In this document: one piece after another, positions 1-7,191 of the stretch
Numbering within the stretch: the first letter of the stretch is position 1
Layout: each line of letters starts with the position of its first letter
Assembly: GCA_023268425.1 (NCBI GenBank)
Contig: JALRFN010000040.1
Location: forward strand, 1-15,810
DNA: 15,810 bases
Origin: Burkholderiaceae bacterium
Lineage (GTDB): Bacteria > Pseudomonadota > Gammaproteobacteria > Burkholderiales > Burkholderiaceae_C
Reading direction: 5' to 3'
The notes under the pieces: model-generated
Seen by the model: only the letters and a program-made list of their open reading frames with translations
Told to the model about the DNA's origin: nothing
The model's database searches: none
Made by a program: the position numbers and the translations under genes

Positions 1-1
1 T

Positions 2-382
2 CGCCCACAACCGCTTCAACAGAGTCAGATACTCATCTACACGCCGCCAGAAAGCGATGTGGCTCGGTTGCCGGTCGGAATCGACTTGCCCTCGCGCAGG
101 TATCCGAAGTGCAATACGGCCGCGGCTTTGGAGCTGCAGCGCTTGCCGCCAGAGGCGGTGGTCATGGAAACCGATGGCCCAGACATTCCGCCGCAGTGGA
201 TTTACGTGACACAAGAAGACCGCGCTTTTGGGCGGCCCCAAGGCATCAACGCCTCCGACGAGTTGCCCCGCATCGGTGAGGTGGCCGCGCAATTGCGTGG
301 CTTGTCCAGCGCCGACTGGGCGCGACAAACAACGGCCAATGCCGTGGCCGCGCTGCCGCGCCTGGCGCTTGCATTGAATTAG
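2..382 (+). CDS. TatD family metal-dependent hydrolase, 3' part only, with a probably damaged first ~130 bases
   Basis: This is the C-terminal part of a TatD-type hydrolase (TIM-barrel metal-dependent DNase/deacylase family, normally about 260 residues, cytoplasmic). The recognisable part begins near base 140 and contains the family motif METDGPDIPPQW, normally ETDAPD(L/I)PPQW, with the conserved metal-site Asp. A typical tail follows: NASDELPRI, then TTANAVAALPRL. The same frame is open from base 2, but upstream of about 140 its translation does not resemble TatD. Pieces that do resemble it (HNRFN near base 5, a VQIRPRL-like stretch near 110) appear only if small insertions or deletions are allowed. 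The gene therefore seems to carry several indels at the window edge, either sequence error or decay. The stop is at 380-382, and the next gene follows after 7 bases, suggesting cotranscription. The family call for the intact part is fairly secure; the substrate is unknown. Confidence 0.8.
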   Translation, partial: RPQPLQQSQILIYTPPESDVARLPVGIDLPSRRYPKCNTAAALELQRLPPEAVVMETDGPDIPPQWIYVTQEDRAFGRPQGINASDELPRIGEVAAQLRGLSSADWARQTTANAVAALPRLALALN

Positions 383-389
383 GAAAGAC

Positions 390-1160
390 ATGGGTTCAGA
401 CATTCCCGATTGGCTGCCAGAAGTCAGCATGTCCGAAGAACGCGGTGTGCGTTTTTTGCATTTGGGTTCGCCTTGGGTGCAAGGGGCCATGCGCATCCAA
501 AGTCCGGTGGACTTGGAGCTGGAATACGTGCGCCGCATGATGGGTTGGCTGTTGTTTGTCGACCCAGATACTGTGGCCGGTCGCCGCGCCGTTCAACTGG
601 GCCTGGGTGCGGCGGCGTTGACCAAGTTTTGCGCACTGCGTTTGCAGATGCGCACCACGGCCGTGGAAATCAACTCGCAAGTGGTGGCCGCGTGCCGCCA
701 GTGGTTCAAACTGCCCGACAACAGCGAGCAGATCAATGTCACCCTGGCCAACGCGGACGCCTGGGTGCGGGCGTCCAGCGAAGTCGGTCAGGTCGATTTG
801 CTGCACATCGATTTGTACGATCACGAGGCAGCAGGTCCGGTCTTGGACGATGCCGATTTTTATGGCGCCTGCAAACGCTTGTTGTCGCCGGATGGTGCGT
901 TGGTGATCAATTTGTTTGGTCGCCATTCGAGCTTTGCGCACAGCATGCAGCAACTCAGCGATGTCTTTGAGCCCGAGTGCCTGTGGGCATTTGCACCGAC
1001 CAAAGAGGGCAACACCGTGGTCATGGCGTTTGCCCAGCGGCAAACCATGACGGCTGCATTGGCCACCGAGCGTGCGGCGGAAGTCCGCCGGCGTTGGGGC
1101 ATCAAAAACGGCGATTGGGTGCAGCGTTTGCGCACTTGGACGGCGCAAGACGCGGCGTGA
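390..1160 (+). CDS. Spermidine-synthase-like protein (Rossmann methyltransferase fold)
   Basis: A 256-residue protein with the Rossmann fold of the spermidine synthase/SAM-methyltransferase superfamily. Motif I is VQLGLGAAALTKF (residues 68-80), followed by the ribose-binding acidic strand TAVEIN (E93), an acidic NADAWV (D123), and DLLHIDLYDHEAAGPVLDD (residues 136-154). The last aligns with the SpeE active-site D-x-x-D loop. True spermidine synthases have GGGDGG in motif I. Here the Asp is absent and the text reads GLGAAA, so genuine aminopropyl transfer is doubtful. The ATG has a good Shine-Dalgarno (AGGAAAG) and starts 7 bases after the TatD stop. The fold is clear; substrate and reaction are not. 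It is often annotated simply as spermidine synthase, which I would treat as a family name and not a function. Confidence 0.8.
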   Translation: MGSDIPDWLPEVSMSEERGVRFLHLGSPWVQGAMRIQSPVDLELEYVRRMMGWLLFVDPDTVAGRRAVQLGLGAAALTKFCALRLQMRTTAVEINSQVVAACRQWFKLPDNSEQINVTLANADAWVRASSEVGQVDLLHIDLYDHEAAGPVLDDADFYGACKRLLSPDGALVINLFGRHSSFAHSMQQLSDVFEPECLWAFAPTKEGNTVVMAFAQRQTMTAALATERAAEVRRRWGIKNGDWVQRLRTWTAQDAA

Positions 1161-1215
1161 AGTCGGGCACGCTTTGCTGTCAAAATTGACTGACTTCGAC
1201 TCGCTCCGTTCTCCC

Positions 1216-2490
1216 ATGCACATCCACCCCCACCGCTTGGCTTTGCACAACGAGGTGCACGCCCGACCCCCAGAGCCATTGCAAGCTCCGGTGGGGGTGT
1301 CGCATTGGGTGATGTGGCTGGGTGAGTCTGAAAAGGCGCAAGCCCGCGCGCATTTGCGTGAATTGCTGGAGGACCATCACCAGGCGGTGGACGCCAGCGC
1401 CAGTCATGTGCGCGCCGATTTGGGTGCGTTTCGTTTGCGTTGGGAGATGCACACCGAGTTTGTCAGCGTCACCATCATGCGCCCCCTGGACGTTGCGCAA
1501 TGGCAACCGGGGGCCCCGCTGCCAACGGCGCGCGATGTCGTGCCGCAGCGGTGGCTGGCGTCATTGCCTGGCCAATGCCTGTGTGCCATGCATGTGACGG
1601 CGCTGCACGACTCAGACGAAGTTTTGGCGCGGGGGGTGCGCACAAGCCTACAAGAGTCTTCGCTTTCGGGTGCCTCGGTGACCGATGGTCAAGCCGTGGT
1701 CTTGGCCGACTTCGCGCTGCAAGCGGACGGTCACACCCAAACCCTGGTGTTGGTGCGCGATCTCAGCCCCCGCAGGCTGGGGCGTTTGGTGCAGCGCTTG
1801 CTGGAGATCGAAACCTACCGCATGGCGGCTTTGATGGGCTTGCCTGTGGCGCGAGAAAGCGCGGTTTGGTTGTCGCGCAGTGAGACCGAGTTGGCGGATT
1901 TGGCCGCGTCGATTCGCAGCGCGAGCGTGGACGATGAAAGTGAGTTGCTGGACCGCCTCACGCGCTTGGCCGCAGAAGTCGAGAGCCACTATGCGCGCAC
2001 GCACTCGCGCTTCTCCGCCAGCAGCGCGTATTTTGATTTGGTGCGCCAGCGCATCGAAGATTTGGCTGAACAGCGTTTGGACGGGACACAAACCATCAAA
2101 GATTTCATGGATCGGCGTTTGAGCCCGGCCATGAACACCTGCGCCTGGGCGATGCGTCGCCAGCAAAGTTTGAGTGAACGCATTTCGCGCACCAGCAATT
2201 TGCTGCGCACGCGGGTGGAGATCGAGCAGCAAGAGAGCAACCAAGCTTTGTTGCACACCATGAACCAGCGCCAGGGCTTGCAACTCAAGTTGCAGTCGAC
2301 CGTGGAGGGCTTGTCGATTGCGGCCATCACTTATTACATGACGGGCTTGGTGGGCTACGTGGCCAAAGGGGCCAAGTCGCTGGGCTGGCCGTTGGATCCC
2401 GAGTTGAGCATGGCCGCAGCAGTGCCCTTGATTGCTTTGGGGATGTGGTGGTTCCTGCGTCGGCTGCACGCCAAACTCACATTACATTGA
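1216..2490 (+). CDS. DUF3422 family protein with two C-terminal membrane helices
   Basis: A 424-residue protein recognised as DUF3422 by its N-terminus (HPHRLALHNEVHARPPEP), its length and its C-terminal arrangement. Residues 1 to about 200 look like a soluble mixed domain. Residues ~200-360 are rich in Arg/Glu/Gln and predicted to be long helices or coiled coil. Two hydrophobic segments then follow at about 365-389 and 397-418, and the protein ends with a basic tail. There is no signal peptide, so the bulk should face the cytoplasm. The start is the ATG at 1216, because family similarity begins there. The frame is open back to 1072, but that would overlap the previous gene and adds an unrelated sequence. 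The molecular function is unknown. The topology of a soluble helical body plus a C-terminal helix pair recalls CorA-type channels, but no GMN motif is seen. The FNR-like gene follows 4 bases after its stop. Confidence 0.85.
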   Translation: MHIHPHRLALHNEVHARPPEPLQAPVGVSHWVMWLGESEKAQARAHLRELLEDHHQAVDASASHVRADLGAFRLRWEMHTEFVSVTIMRPLDVAQWQPGAPLPTARDVVPQRWLASLPGQCLCAMHVTALHDSDEVLARGVRTSLQESSLSGASVTDGQAVVLADFALQADGHTQTLVLVRDLSPRRLGRLVQRLLEIETYRMAALMGLPVARESAVWLSRSETELADLAASIRSASVDDESELLDRLTRLAAEVESHYARTHSRFSASSAYFDLVRQRIEDLAEQRLDGTQTIKDFMDRRLSPAMNTCAWAMRRQQSLSERISRTSNLLRTRVEIEQQESNQALLHTMNQRQGLQLKLQSTVEGLSIAAITYYMTGLVGYVAKGAKSLGWPLDPELSMAAAVPLIALGMWWFLRRLHAKLTLH

Positions 2491-2494
2491 GCCC

Positions 2495-3220
2495 ATGTCA
2501 TCAAAAACCATCCCCATTCGCAAAGACTCGGCCTGGCGTGGCACAGCAGATTGTGTCAGCTGCAGCATGCGCGAAATGGTCTTGTTCGCCGACCTGTCCA
2601 CAGAAGACTTTGAGCACATCCATGCGCCCATCGACGATTTGGAGTTCGCGCCAGGCGAGACCTTGCAACGCAGTGGTGAGCAAGCCGCCAGCATGATGAC
2701 GCTGCGCGCGGGCATGGTGAAGCTGGTGCGCAGCACGGTGGACGGTCGCCAGCGCATCGTGCGTGTCTTGCGTCCAGGTGATGTGATTGGGCCCGAGGCG
2801 GTGATTGGTGGGCGCTTCGACAATGACGCGGTGGCCTTGACCAACGCCAAGGTCTGCCGCATTCCCGTGCATGTGGTGCAAGGTTTGGTCGACCAAACCC
2901 CCAAGCTCTACCAAAAGCTGATGGAGAAGTGGCACCGCAGTTTGCAAGACGCCGATGATTGGCTGGCCGAGATGAACTTTGGCACCGCGCGGCAACGCGT
3001 GGCCGGTTTGGTGCGCAAGATGCGCGCCAACGGCGACGCCAGTGTGGTGACGCTGTTTTCACGCGAAGACATGGGCGCCATGTTGGACTTGAAGTTAGAA
3101 ACCGTCTCGCGCACGCTCAACGCCTTTGTGCGCGAAGGCATGTTGGAGCCTTTGGACAAAGTGGGCCGGGTGTATCGCATCAGCAATGTTGACATGCTGT
3201 TTGACCCCGACGCTGCATGA
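2495..3220 (+). CDS. FNR/CRP family transcriptional regulator with three FNR-type cysteines
   Basis: A 241-residue FNR/CRP regulator. An N-terminal DCVSCSMREMVLF carries C20 and C23. A cyclic-nucleotide-binding-type beta roll covers residues ~30-130 (PGETL, LRPGDVIG). A long dimerisation helix spans ~133-160. A winged helix-turn-helix covers ~165-236, with recognition helix LETVSRTLNAF (E202, S205, R206). C121 sits in VCRIPV, the position of E. coli FNR C122 (VCEIPF). So three of the four FNR [4Fe-4S] ligands are present, while the residue matching C29 is Val. The E-x-x-S-R signature predicts TTGA half-sites. The start at 2495 lies 4 bases after the DUF3422 stop and has no strong Shine-Dalgarno, which suggests translational coupling. 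Its stop overlaps the next ATG (ATGA). It may sense oxygen, NO or redox state. I infer this from the cysteines; it is not shown. Confidence 0.88.
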   Translation: MSSKTIPIRKDSAWRGTADCVSCSMREMVLFADLSTEDFEHIHAPIDDLEFAPGETLQRSGEQAASMMTLRAGMVKLVRSTVDGRQRIVRVLRPGDVIGPEAVIGGRFDNDAVALTNAKVCRIPVHVVQGLVDQTPKLYQKLMEKWHRSLQDADDWLAEMNFGTARQRVAGLVRKMRANGDASVVTLFSREDMGAMLDLKLETVSRTLNAFVREGMLEPLDKVGRVYRISNVDMLFDPDAA

Positions 3221-4143
3221 GTGCTGAGACGGCTCCGGCGAGCGCGGCGTTTTCTGGGCGTTTGTGGGGGCTTGGCTTTGCGATGTTGGGGGCCATTGGC
3301 TTCAGCGGCAAAGCCATCATCGTCAAGCTGTCCTATGCCTATGGCGTCGATGCGGTGCAGACCATTTTTTATCGCATGTTGTTTGCCCTGCCTTTCTTCG
3401 TGGCGATGGCGTGGTGGGCGGGGCGTGGTCAAGCGCCGTTGACGCGTACCCAGTGGCGAACCGTTTTGGTGCTGGGCTTTTTGGGCTACTACCTGGGCAG
3501 CATGCTGGACTTTTTGGGGCTGCAATTCATCAGCGCGGGTTTGGAGCGTTTGATTTTGTATTTGAACCCCACCCTGGTGGTGTTGCTGACTTGGTTGCTG
3601 CTGGGGCGGCGTGCGACGCGCGTGCAGTTGGTGGGCATGGCTGTCAGTTACGCGGGCGTCTTGGTGGTCTTTGGCCAAGAGTTGGGGCAGGCCGGTTGGT
3701 CAACGGTTTGGGGTGCCAGTTTGGTCACGCTGAGCGCCTTGAGTTACGCCTATTACTTGATGCGCAGCGGCGAGATGATTCGCCAGATTGGCTCCATGCG
3801 TTTGGTCGGCCTGGCCACGGCGGTGGCTTGTGTGCTGTGCATCGCACAGTTTTTCGTGCTGCGGCCCGTCTCAGCGCTGCGTGTTCCCATTGAGGTGGTG
3901 CAGCTGGGTGTCTTGAACGCCACGGCCTGCACCGTGTTGCCCGTGTGGTTGGTGATGCTGGGCGTGGAACGTTTGGGCGCTGGCTTGGCATCGCAAACCG
4001 GCATGGTTGGCCCGATGGCCACCATCGCCATGGGCATTTGGATCTTGGACGAACCCTTCACCCGTTGGGTGGTGGTGGGCACCTTGCTGGTGTTGGCTGG
4101 CGTGTTCTGGTCGTCCTGGGGCAGCCGAAAGGCGGCGCCCTGA
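3217..4143 (+). CDS. EamA/DMT superfamily transporter (first copy)
   Basis: A 308-residue inner-membrane protein with about ten hydrophobic segments spread over its whole length. It has the two-repeat organisation of EamA (DUF6) drug/metabolite transporters. Landmarks are an N-terminal GAIGFSGKAIIVKLSYAYG, FYRMLFALPFF, LNPTLVVLLTWLLLGRR and a C-terminal second-repeat region with ILDEPFTRWVVVGTLLVLAGV. These resemble the proline- and glutamate-containing helix ends typical of the family. The start ATG overlaps the stop of the regulator gene by four bases (ATGA), so it is likely translationally coupled to it. It converges with the metallopeptidase gene, leaving only 6 bases between stops and no visible terminator. 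The substrate cannot be deduced; family members export amino acids, metabolites or drugs. Confidence 0.88.
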   Translation: MSAETAPASAAFSGRLWGLGFAMLGAIGFSGKAIIVKLSYAYGVDAVQTIFYRMLFALPFFVAMAWWAGRGQAPLTRTQWRTVLVLGFLGYYLGSMLDFLGLQFISAGLERLILYLNPTLVVLLTWLLLGRRATRVQLVGMAVSYAGVLVVFGQELGQAGWSTVWGASLVTLSALSYAYYLMRSGEMIRQIGSMRLVGLATAVACVLCIAQFFVLRPVSALRVPIEVVQLGVLNATACTVLPVWLVMLGVERLGAGLASQTGMVGPMATIAMGIWILDEPFTRWVVVGTLLVLAGVFWSSWGSRKAAP

Positions 4144-4149
4144 GTTCGT

Positions 4150-5013
4150 TCACAAGCTGGCTGCTTGGAACGTGTTGCACTGCTGCAAGTCGCCGCTTTC
4201 CAGACCGCGCTTGAACCAGCGCACGCGCTGGGCCGAGTTGCCGTGGGTGAAGGCGTCAGGCACGATGTGACCTTGGCTGCGCTGTTGCAAGCGATCGTCA
4301 CCAATCGCGGACGCGGCGTGCAACGCTGCTTCGACATCGCCCGCCTCAAGGATTTGGCGGCTGTCGTTGGCCTGCGCTGCCCAGACCCCCGCCAAGCAGT
4401 CCGCTTGCAGTTCCAAACGCACCGACAGCGCATTGGCCTGGGCTTGGCTGCTTGCCTGGTGCTGGGCTTTTTGCACGCGGTCTGAGAGGCCCAAGAGGTT
4501 TTGGACGTGATGACCCACTTCGTGTGCGATCACATAAGCTTGCGCAAAGTCGCCTGAAATTTGGAACTGCCGTTTCATGTCTTCAAAGAAGCTCAGGTCG
4601 ATGTAGACCTTGCGGTCCAGTGGGCAATAAAACGGCCCCGCAGCCGATTGCCCGGTGCCGCAGGCGGTGGGCGTGGCGTCGGTGAACAAGACCAGCGTGG
4701 GTTCTAGGTATTGCCGACCGGCTTGGGTGAATTGCGCATGCCAAATGCGCTCGGTCGAGCCCAGCACTTTGCTGACCATGCGCGTGGTTTCGTCGTTGGC
4801 TGGGCTTGTGGGCGTGGGCGCTGGCTGGCTGCTGCCAGCTTGCAAGCCTGTGGCTACGTTGATCACCGTGCCGGGGTCAATGCCAAAAATCCAACCCACA
4901 GCCAGGGCCAAAACGATGGTGCCCAAGCCCAGGCGGCCAGCCCGACGTCCGGGCATGCCCATGCCGCGACGATCTTCGACGTTGCGGCTCTCTTGTTCGC
5001 CGTCTAATCGCAT
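4150..5013 (-). CDS. ypfJ: Neutral zinc metallopeptidase, YpfJ/KPN_02809 family
   Basis: A 287-residue protein of the putative neutral zinc metallopeptidase family (E. coli YpfJ). It has a short basic N-terminus and one hydrophobic segment at about residues 29-45 (signal anchor). A low-complexity linker rich in Pro/Thr/Ser (about 60-75) is followed by the catalytic domain facing the periplasm. The zinc motif AHEVGHHVQNLLG gives H164, E165 and H168. The downstream LELQADCLAGVWA segment probably supplies the third acidic ligand, as in this family. Two cysteine-bearing segments (ACGTG, FYCPLD) are family hallmarks. A good Shine-Dalgarno (GGGAGA) lies about 7 bases before the ATG. It is transcribed on its own from the minus strand. 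The physiological substrate is unknown. The family assignment is firm. Confidence 0.92.
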   Translation of the reverse strand: MRLDGEQESRNVEDRRGMGMPGRRAGRLGLGTIVLALAVGWIFGIDPGTVINVATGLQAGSSQPAPTPTSPANDETTRMVSKVLGSTERIWHAQFTQAGRQYLEPTLVLFTDATPTACGTGQSAAGPFYCPLDRKVYIDLSFFEDMKRQFQISGDFAQAYVIAHEVGHHVQNLLGLSDRVQKAQHQASSQAQANALSVRLELQADCLAGVWAAQANDSRQILEAGDVEAALHAASAIGDDRLQQRSQGHIVPDAFTHGNSAQRVRWFKRGLESGDLQQCNTFQAASL

Positions 5014-5123
5014 GTGCTTCTCCCTGAGTTTTGCTCAAAGCAGCATAGCAGTGGCCAGTCTTGGGACCATACAGGCGCCATGCGAATCGAGGCAAAAGCG
5101 CACGCCGGCGCCGAGCGTGTGCT

Positions 5124-6050
5124 TCAGCGAGGTGCGCGCGAGGAAATGAAGATGCCCGCCAAGATGCTGGAAAAAGCCACGTAGTGGTACCAGTGGGGGG
5201 CGTCGCCCAAGACGACGGTGGACATGGTGGCGGCGAACACCGAAGTGAGGCTGGCGAAAAACACCGCGATGTTGGGGCCGGCGCGTGACACACCCAGCCC
5301 CCAGGCGCGATAAGCGATCAGCGCGGGGCCCACGCCAACATAAATCAGCGCGGCCCAAACGCCCCAGTCCCAGCCCATGTGAACAGGCGCCGCGCCCAGC
5401 GCGGGAAACAGCCACCACTCAGCGGCGCTGGCGAGGCCGGACCAAGCCATGCCCAGCACAATTTGTATCCACAAGAAACCAGCCCAGTCTTGGCTGAGCT
5501 CTTGTTGCGCCGGGGTGGGCTGCGCCAACAGCCAACTGTAAGCCGTCCAACCCAGAGTGGCCAACAGCATCCAGGTGTCCCCAGGCACCAAGGAGATGCT
5601 GAGCAACTTGTACACGTCGCCACGCGACAAGACCAGCAGCACGCCGCACAGGGTGAACAGGGTGGCGATCAGCGCCTGGCGGCGGATGGGCACGCGGTAG
5701 AACACACGGCCCGCCAGCAGCATCCACACCGGCATGATGGACGCCACCAAGGTGACGTTGATGGGCGTGGACGAGGTCAGCGCCAGGTACTGAAACGAGT
5801 TGTAAGAGAACATGCCCGTTAGGGCCAGCGCCAACAAGCGCGGCATGGCGCTGCGCAGCAGTGTGCGTTGGCGCAGGACATGCCAACCCCAGGGGGCCAG
5901 CAACAAACCGGCCACCACCCAGCGCAAAAAGTTCAGCGTCATGGGCGGTACCTGGTCGTTCATCAGGCGACCGACGATCGCGTTGCCCGCCCACATCAAC
6001 GGGGGCAAGAGCATCAGCAAAGCCGTGGTGGGGGTCAGGCGGGTGTTCAT
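5124..6050 (-). CDS. EamA/DMT superfamily transporter (second copy)
   Basis: A 308-residue inner-membrane transporter of the drug/metabolite superfamily with about ten transmembrane segments in two EamA repeats. Family landmarks include PPLMWAGNAIVGRLM near the N-terminus, PMTLNFLRWVVAGLLL (the NFxR region), YNSFQYLALTSSTPINVTLVASIMP in repeat one, and AYRAWGLGVSRAGPNIAVFFASLTSVFAATMSTV split across repeat two. It is not a close duplicate of the EamA protein encoded at 3217-4143; alignable identity by eye is low. Its ATG faces the quinone oxidoreductase gene across a 130-base divergent intergenic region. No Shine-Dalgarno is evident. The substrate is unknown. Confidence 0.9.
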   Translation of the reverse strand: MNTRLTPTTALLMLLPPLMWAGNAIVGRLMNDQVPPMTLNFLRWVVAGLLLAPWGWHVLRQRTLLRSAMPRLLALALTGMFSYNSFQYLALTSSTPINVTLVASIMPVWMLLAGRVFYRVPIRRQALIATLFTLCGVLLVLSRGDVYKLLSISLVPGDTWMLLATLGWTAYSWLLAQPTPAQQELSQDWAGFLWIQIVLGMAWSGLASAAEWWLFPALGAAPVHMGWDWGVWAALIYVGVGPALIAYRAWGLGVSRAGPNIAVFFASLTSVFAATMSTVVLGDAPHWYHYVAFSSILAGIFISSRAPR

Positions 6051-6169
6051 GTGTCGCGCACTGTAGCGCGTTTGTCGAAAGGGCTCGCCAATCGCCTGTC
6101 CCCTGCAATGCCCGCAGTGCCGTCAGGTGACACGAAGTCGTGGCAATATCTGCGCTCAATTTCAATGTT

Positions 6170-6174
6170 GGAGA
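6170..6174 (+). promoter_or_regulatory. Ribosome binding site of the quinone oxidoreductase gene
   Basis: GGAGA ends six bases before the ATG at 6181. It fixes that ATG as the start over the upstream open frame, which extends back to 6127 without similarity to the family. Confidence 0.7.
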
Positions 6175-6180
6175 CACATC

Positions 6181-7170
6181 ATGAGCAAAACCATGGCCAT
6201 TCAAATCGACGCCCAGGGCGGCCCCGAGGAGATGAAGTGGCGTGAGGTGGAAGTCGGCGAACCTGGCGCGGGTGAGGTGCGCATCCACCACCACGCCGTG
6301 GGTTTGAACTACATCGACGTTTACCACCGCACGGGCCTTTATCCTTTGTCCATGCCCAGCGGCATTGGCATGGAGGGGGCGGGTGTCGTGGAAGCTGTGG
6401 GCGCAGGTGTGACGCATCTGAAAGTGGGCGATCGCGTGGCCTATGCCGCCAACCCACCCGGCAGTTACGCGGTGGACCGCGTGATGCCGGCCATGAATGT
6501 GTGCCAACTGCCCGATGCGATTGATTTCGAAACCGGCGCGGCGATGATGCTCAAAGGCTTGACTGCGCAGTACCTGTTGAAGAAAACTTTGCCCGTTGAG
6601 GGCCTAGAAGCCGGTGACTTTGTGTTGTTCCACGCGGCCGCGGGTGGCGTGGGCTTGATCGCCTGTCAATGGGCCAAAGCCCTGGGCTTGCAGCTGATCG
6701 GCACAGCAGGCTCCGACGACAAGTGCGCGCTGGCCAAGGCGCATGGTGCCGCGCACGTGATCAACTACAACAGCCAAGACTTTGTGCAAGAGGTCAAGGC
6801 CATCACGGGCGGCAAAGGGGTCAAGGTGGTTTATGACTCGGTGGGCAAAGACACCTTTGAGGGGTCTCTGTCCTGTTTGCGCCCCTTTGGGTTGATGGCC
6901 AGCTTTGGCAATGCCTCAGGCCCAGTCGCGCCCGTGGCGCCTGGCATGCTCGGTCCCAAGGGTTCGCTGTACCTGACACGCCAGACGCTGTTCACGCACA
7001 TCTCCAGCCGCGAGGCCACGCAAGCCATGGCCAACGATTTGTTCGCCGTGGTGCAAAGCGGCGAGGTGGTCATCGAGATCAACCAGCGCTACGCCCTGGC
7101 CGATGCGGCGCAGGCGCACCGCGATTTAGAAGCACGCAAGACCACGGGTTGCACCATCTTCTCGGTTTGA
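6181..7170 (+). CDS. NAD(P)H-dependent quinone oxidoreductase, medium-chain dehydrogenase family
   Basis: A 329-residue cytoplasmic oxidoreductase of the QOR subgroup of the zinc-independent medium-chain dehydrogenase/reductase family. The N-terminal GroES-like domain has GLNYIDVYHRTGLYP (residues 41-55) and GMEGAGVVEAVG (63-74), where the proton-relay and structural-zinc cysteines of alcohol dehydrogenases are absent. The nucleotide-binding Rossmann domain has AAAGGVG (152-158), the QOR version of the glycine motif. A C-terminal YALADAAQAHRDLEARKTTG matches the family's quinone oxidoreductase end. It presumably reduces quinones with NADPH, one electron at a time as E. coli QorA does. It stands alone on the plus strand, divergent from the second EamA gene. 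Its stop is 21 bases from the convergent photolyase stop, with no clear hairpin between. The call is secure at family level. Confidence 0.92.
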   Translation: MSKTMAIQIDAQGGPEEMKWREVEVGEPGAGEVRIHHHAVGLNYIDVYHRTGLYPLSMPSGIGMEGAGVVEAVGAGVTHLKVGDRVAYAANPPGSYAVDRVMPAMNVCQLPDAIDFETGAAMMLKGLTAQYLLKKTLPVEGLEAGDFVLFHAAAGGVGLIACQWAKALGLQLIGTAGSDDKCALAKAHGAAHVINYNSQDFVQEVKAITGGKGVKVVYDSVGKDTFEGSLSCLRPFGLMASFGNASGPVAPVAPGMLGPKGSLYLTRQTLFTHISSREATQAMANDLFAVVQSGEVVIEINQRYALADAAQAHRDLEARKTTGCTIFSV

Positions 7171-7191
7171 GCACCGACGCCTGCAAGCTGG

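Noticed and set aside
1179..1190. GTCAA-AA-TTGAC inverted repeat before DUF3422, resembling FNR half-sites
   Set aside because: The half-sites are in the reversed order and spaced by 2, not 4, bases, so it does not fit an FNR box. It is probably chance.
396..1250. Long minus-strand open frame opposite the spermidine-synthase-like gene
   Set aside because: The translation is His/Arg/Gln-rich with no recognisable motif, and the plus-strand gene is clearly real.
1648..2469. Long minus-strand open frame opposite DUF3422
   Set aside because: The composition is typical of an antisense shadow of a GC-rich gene, and there is no ribosome binding site.
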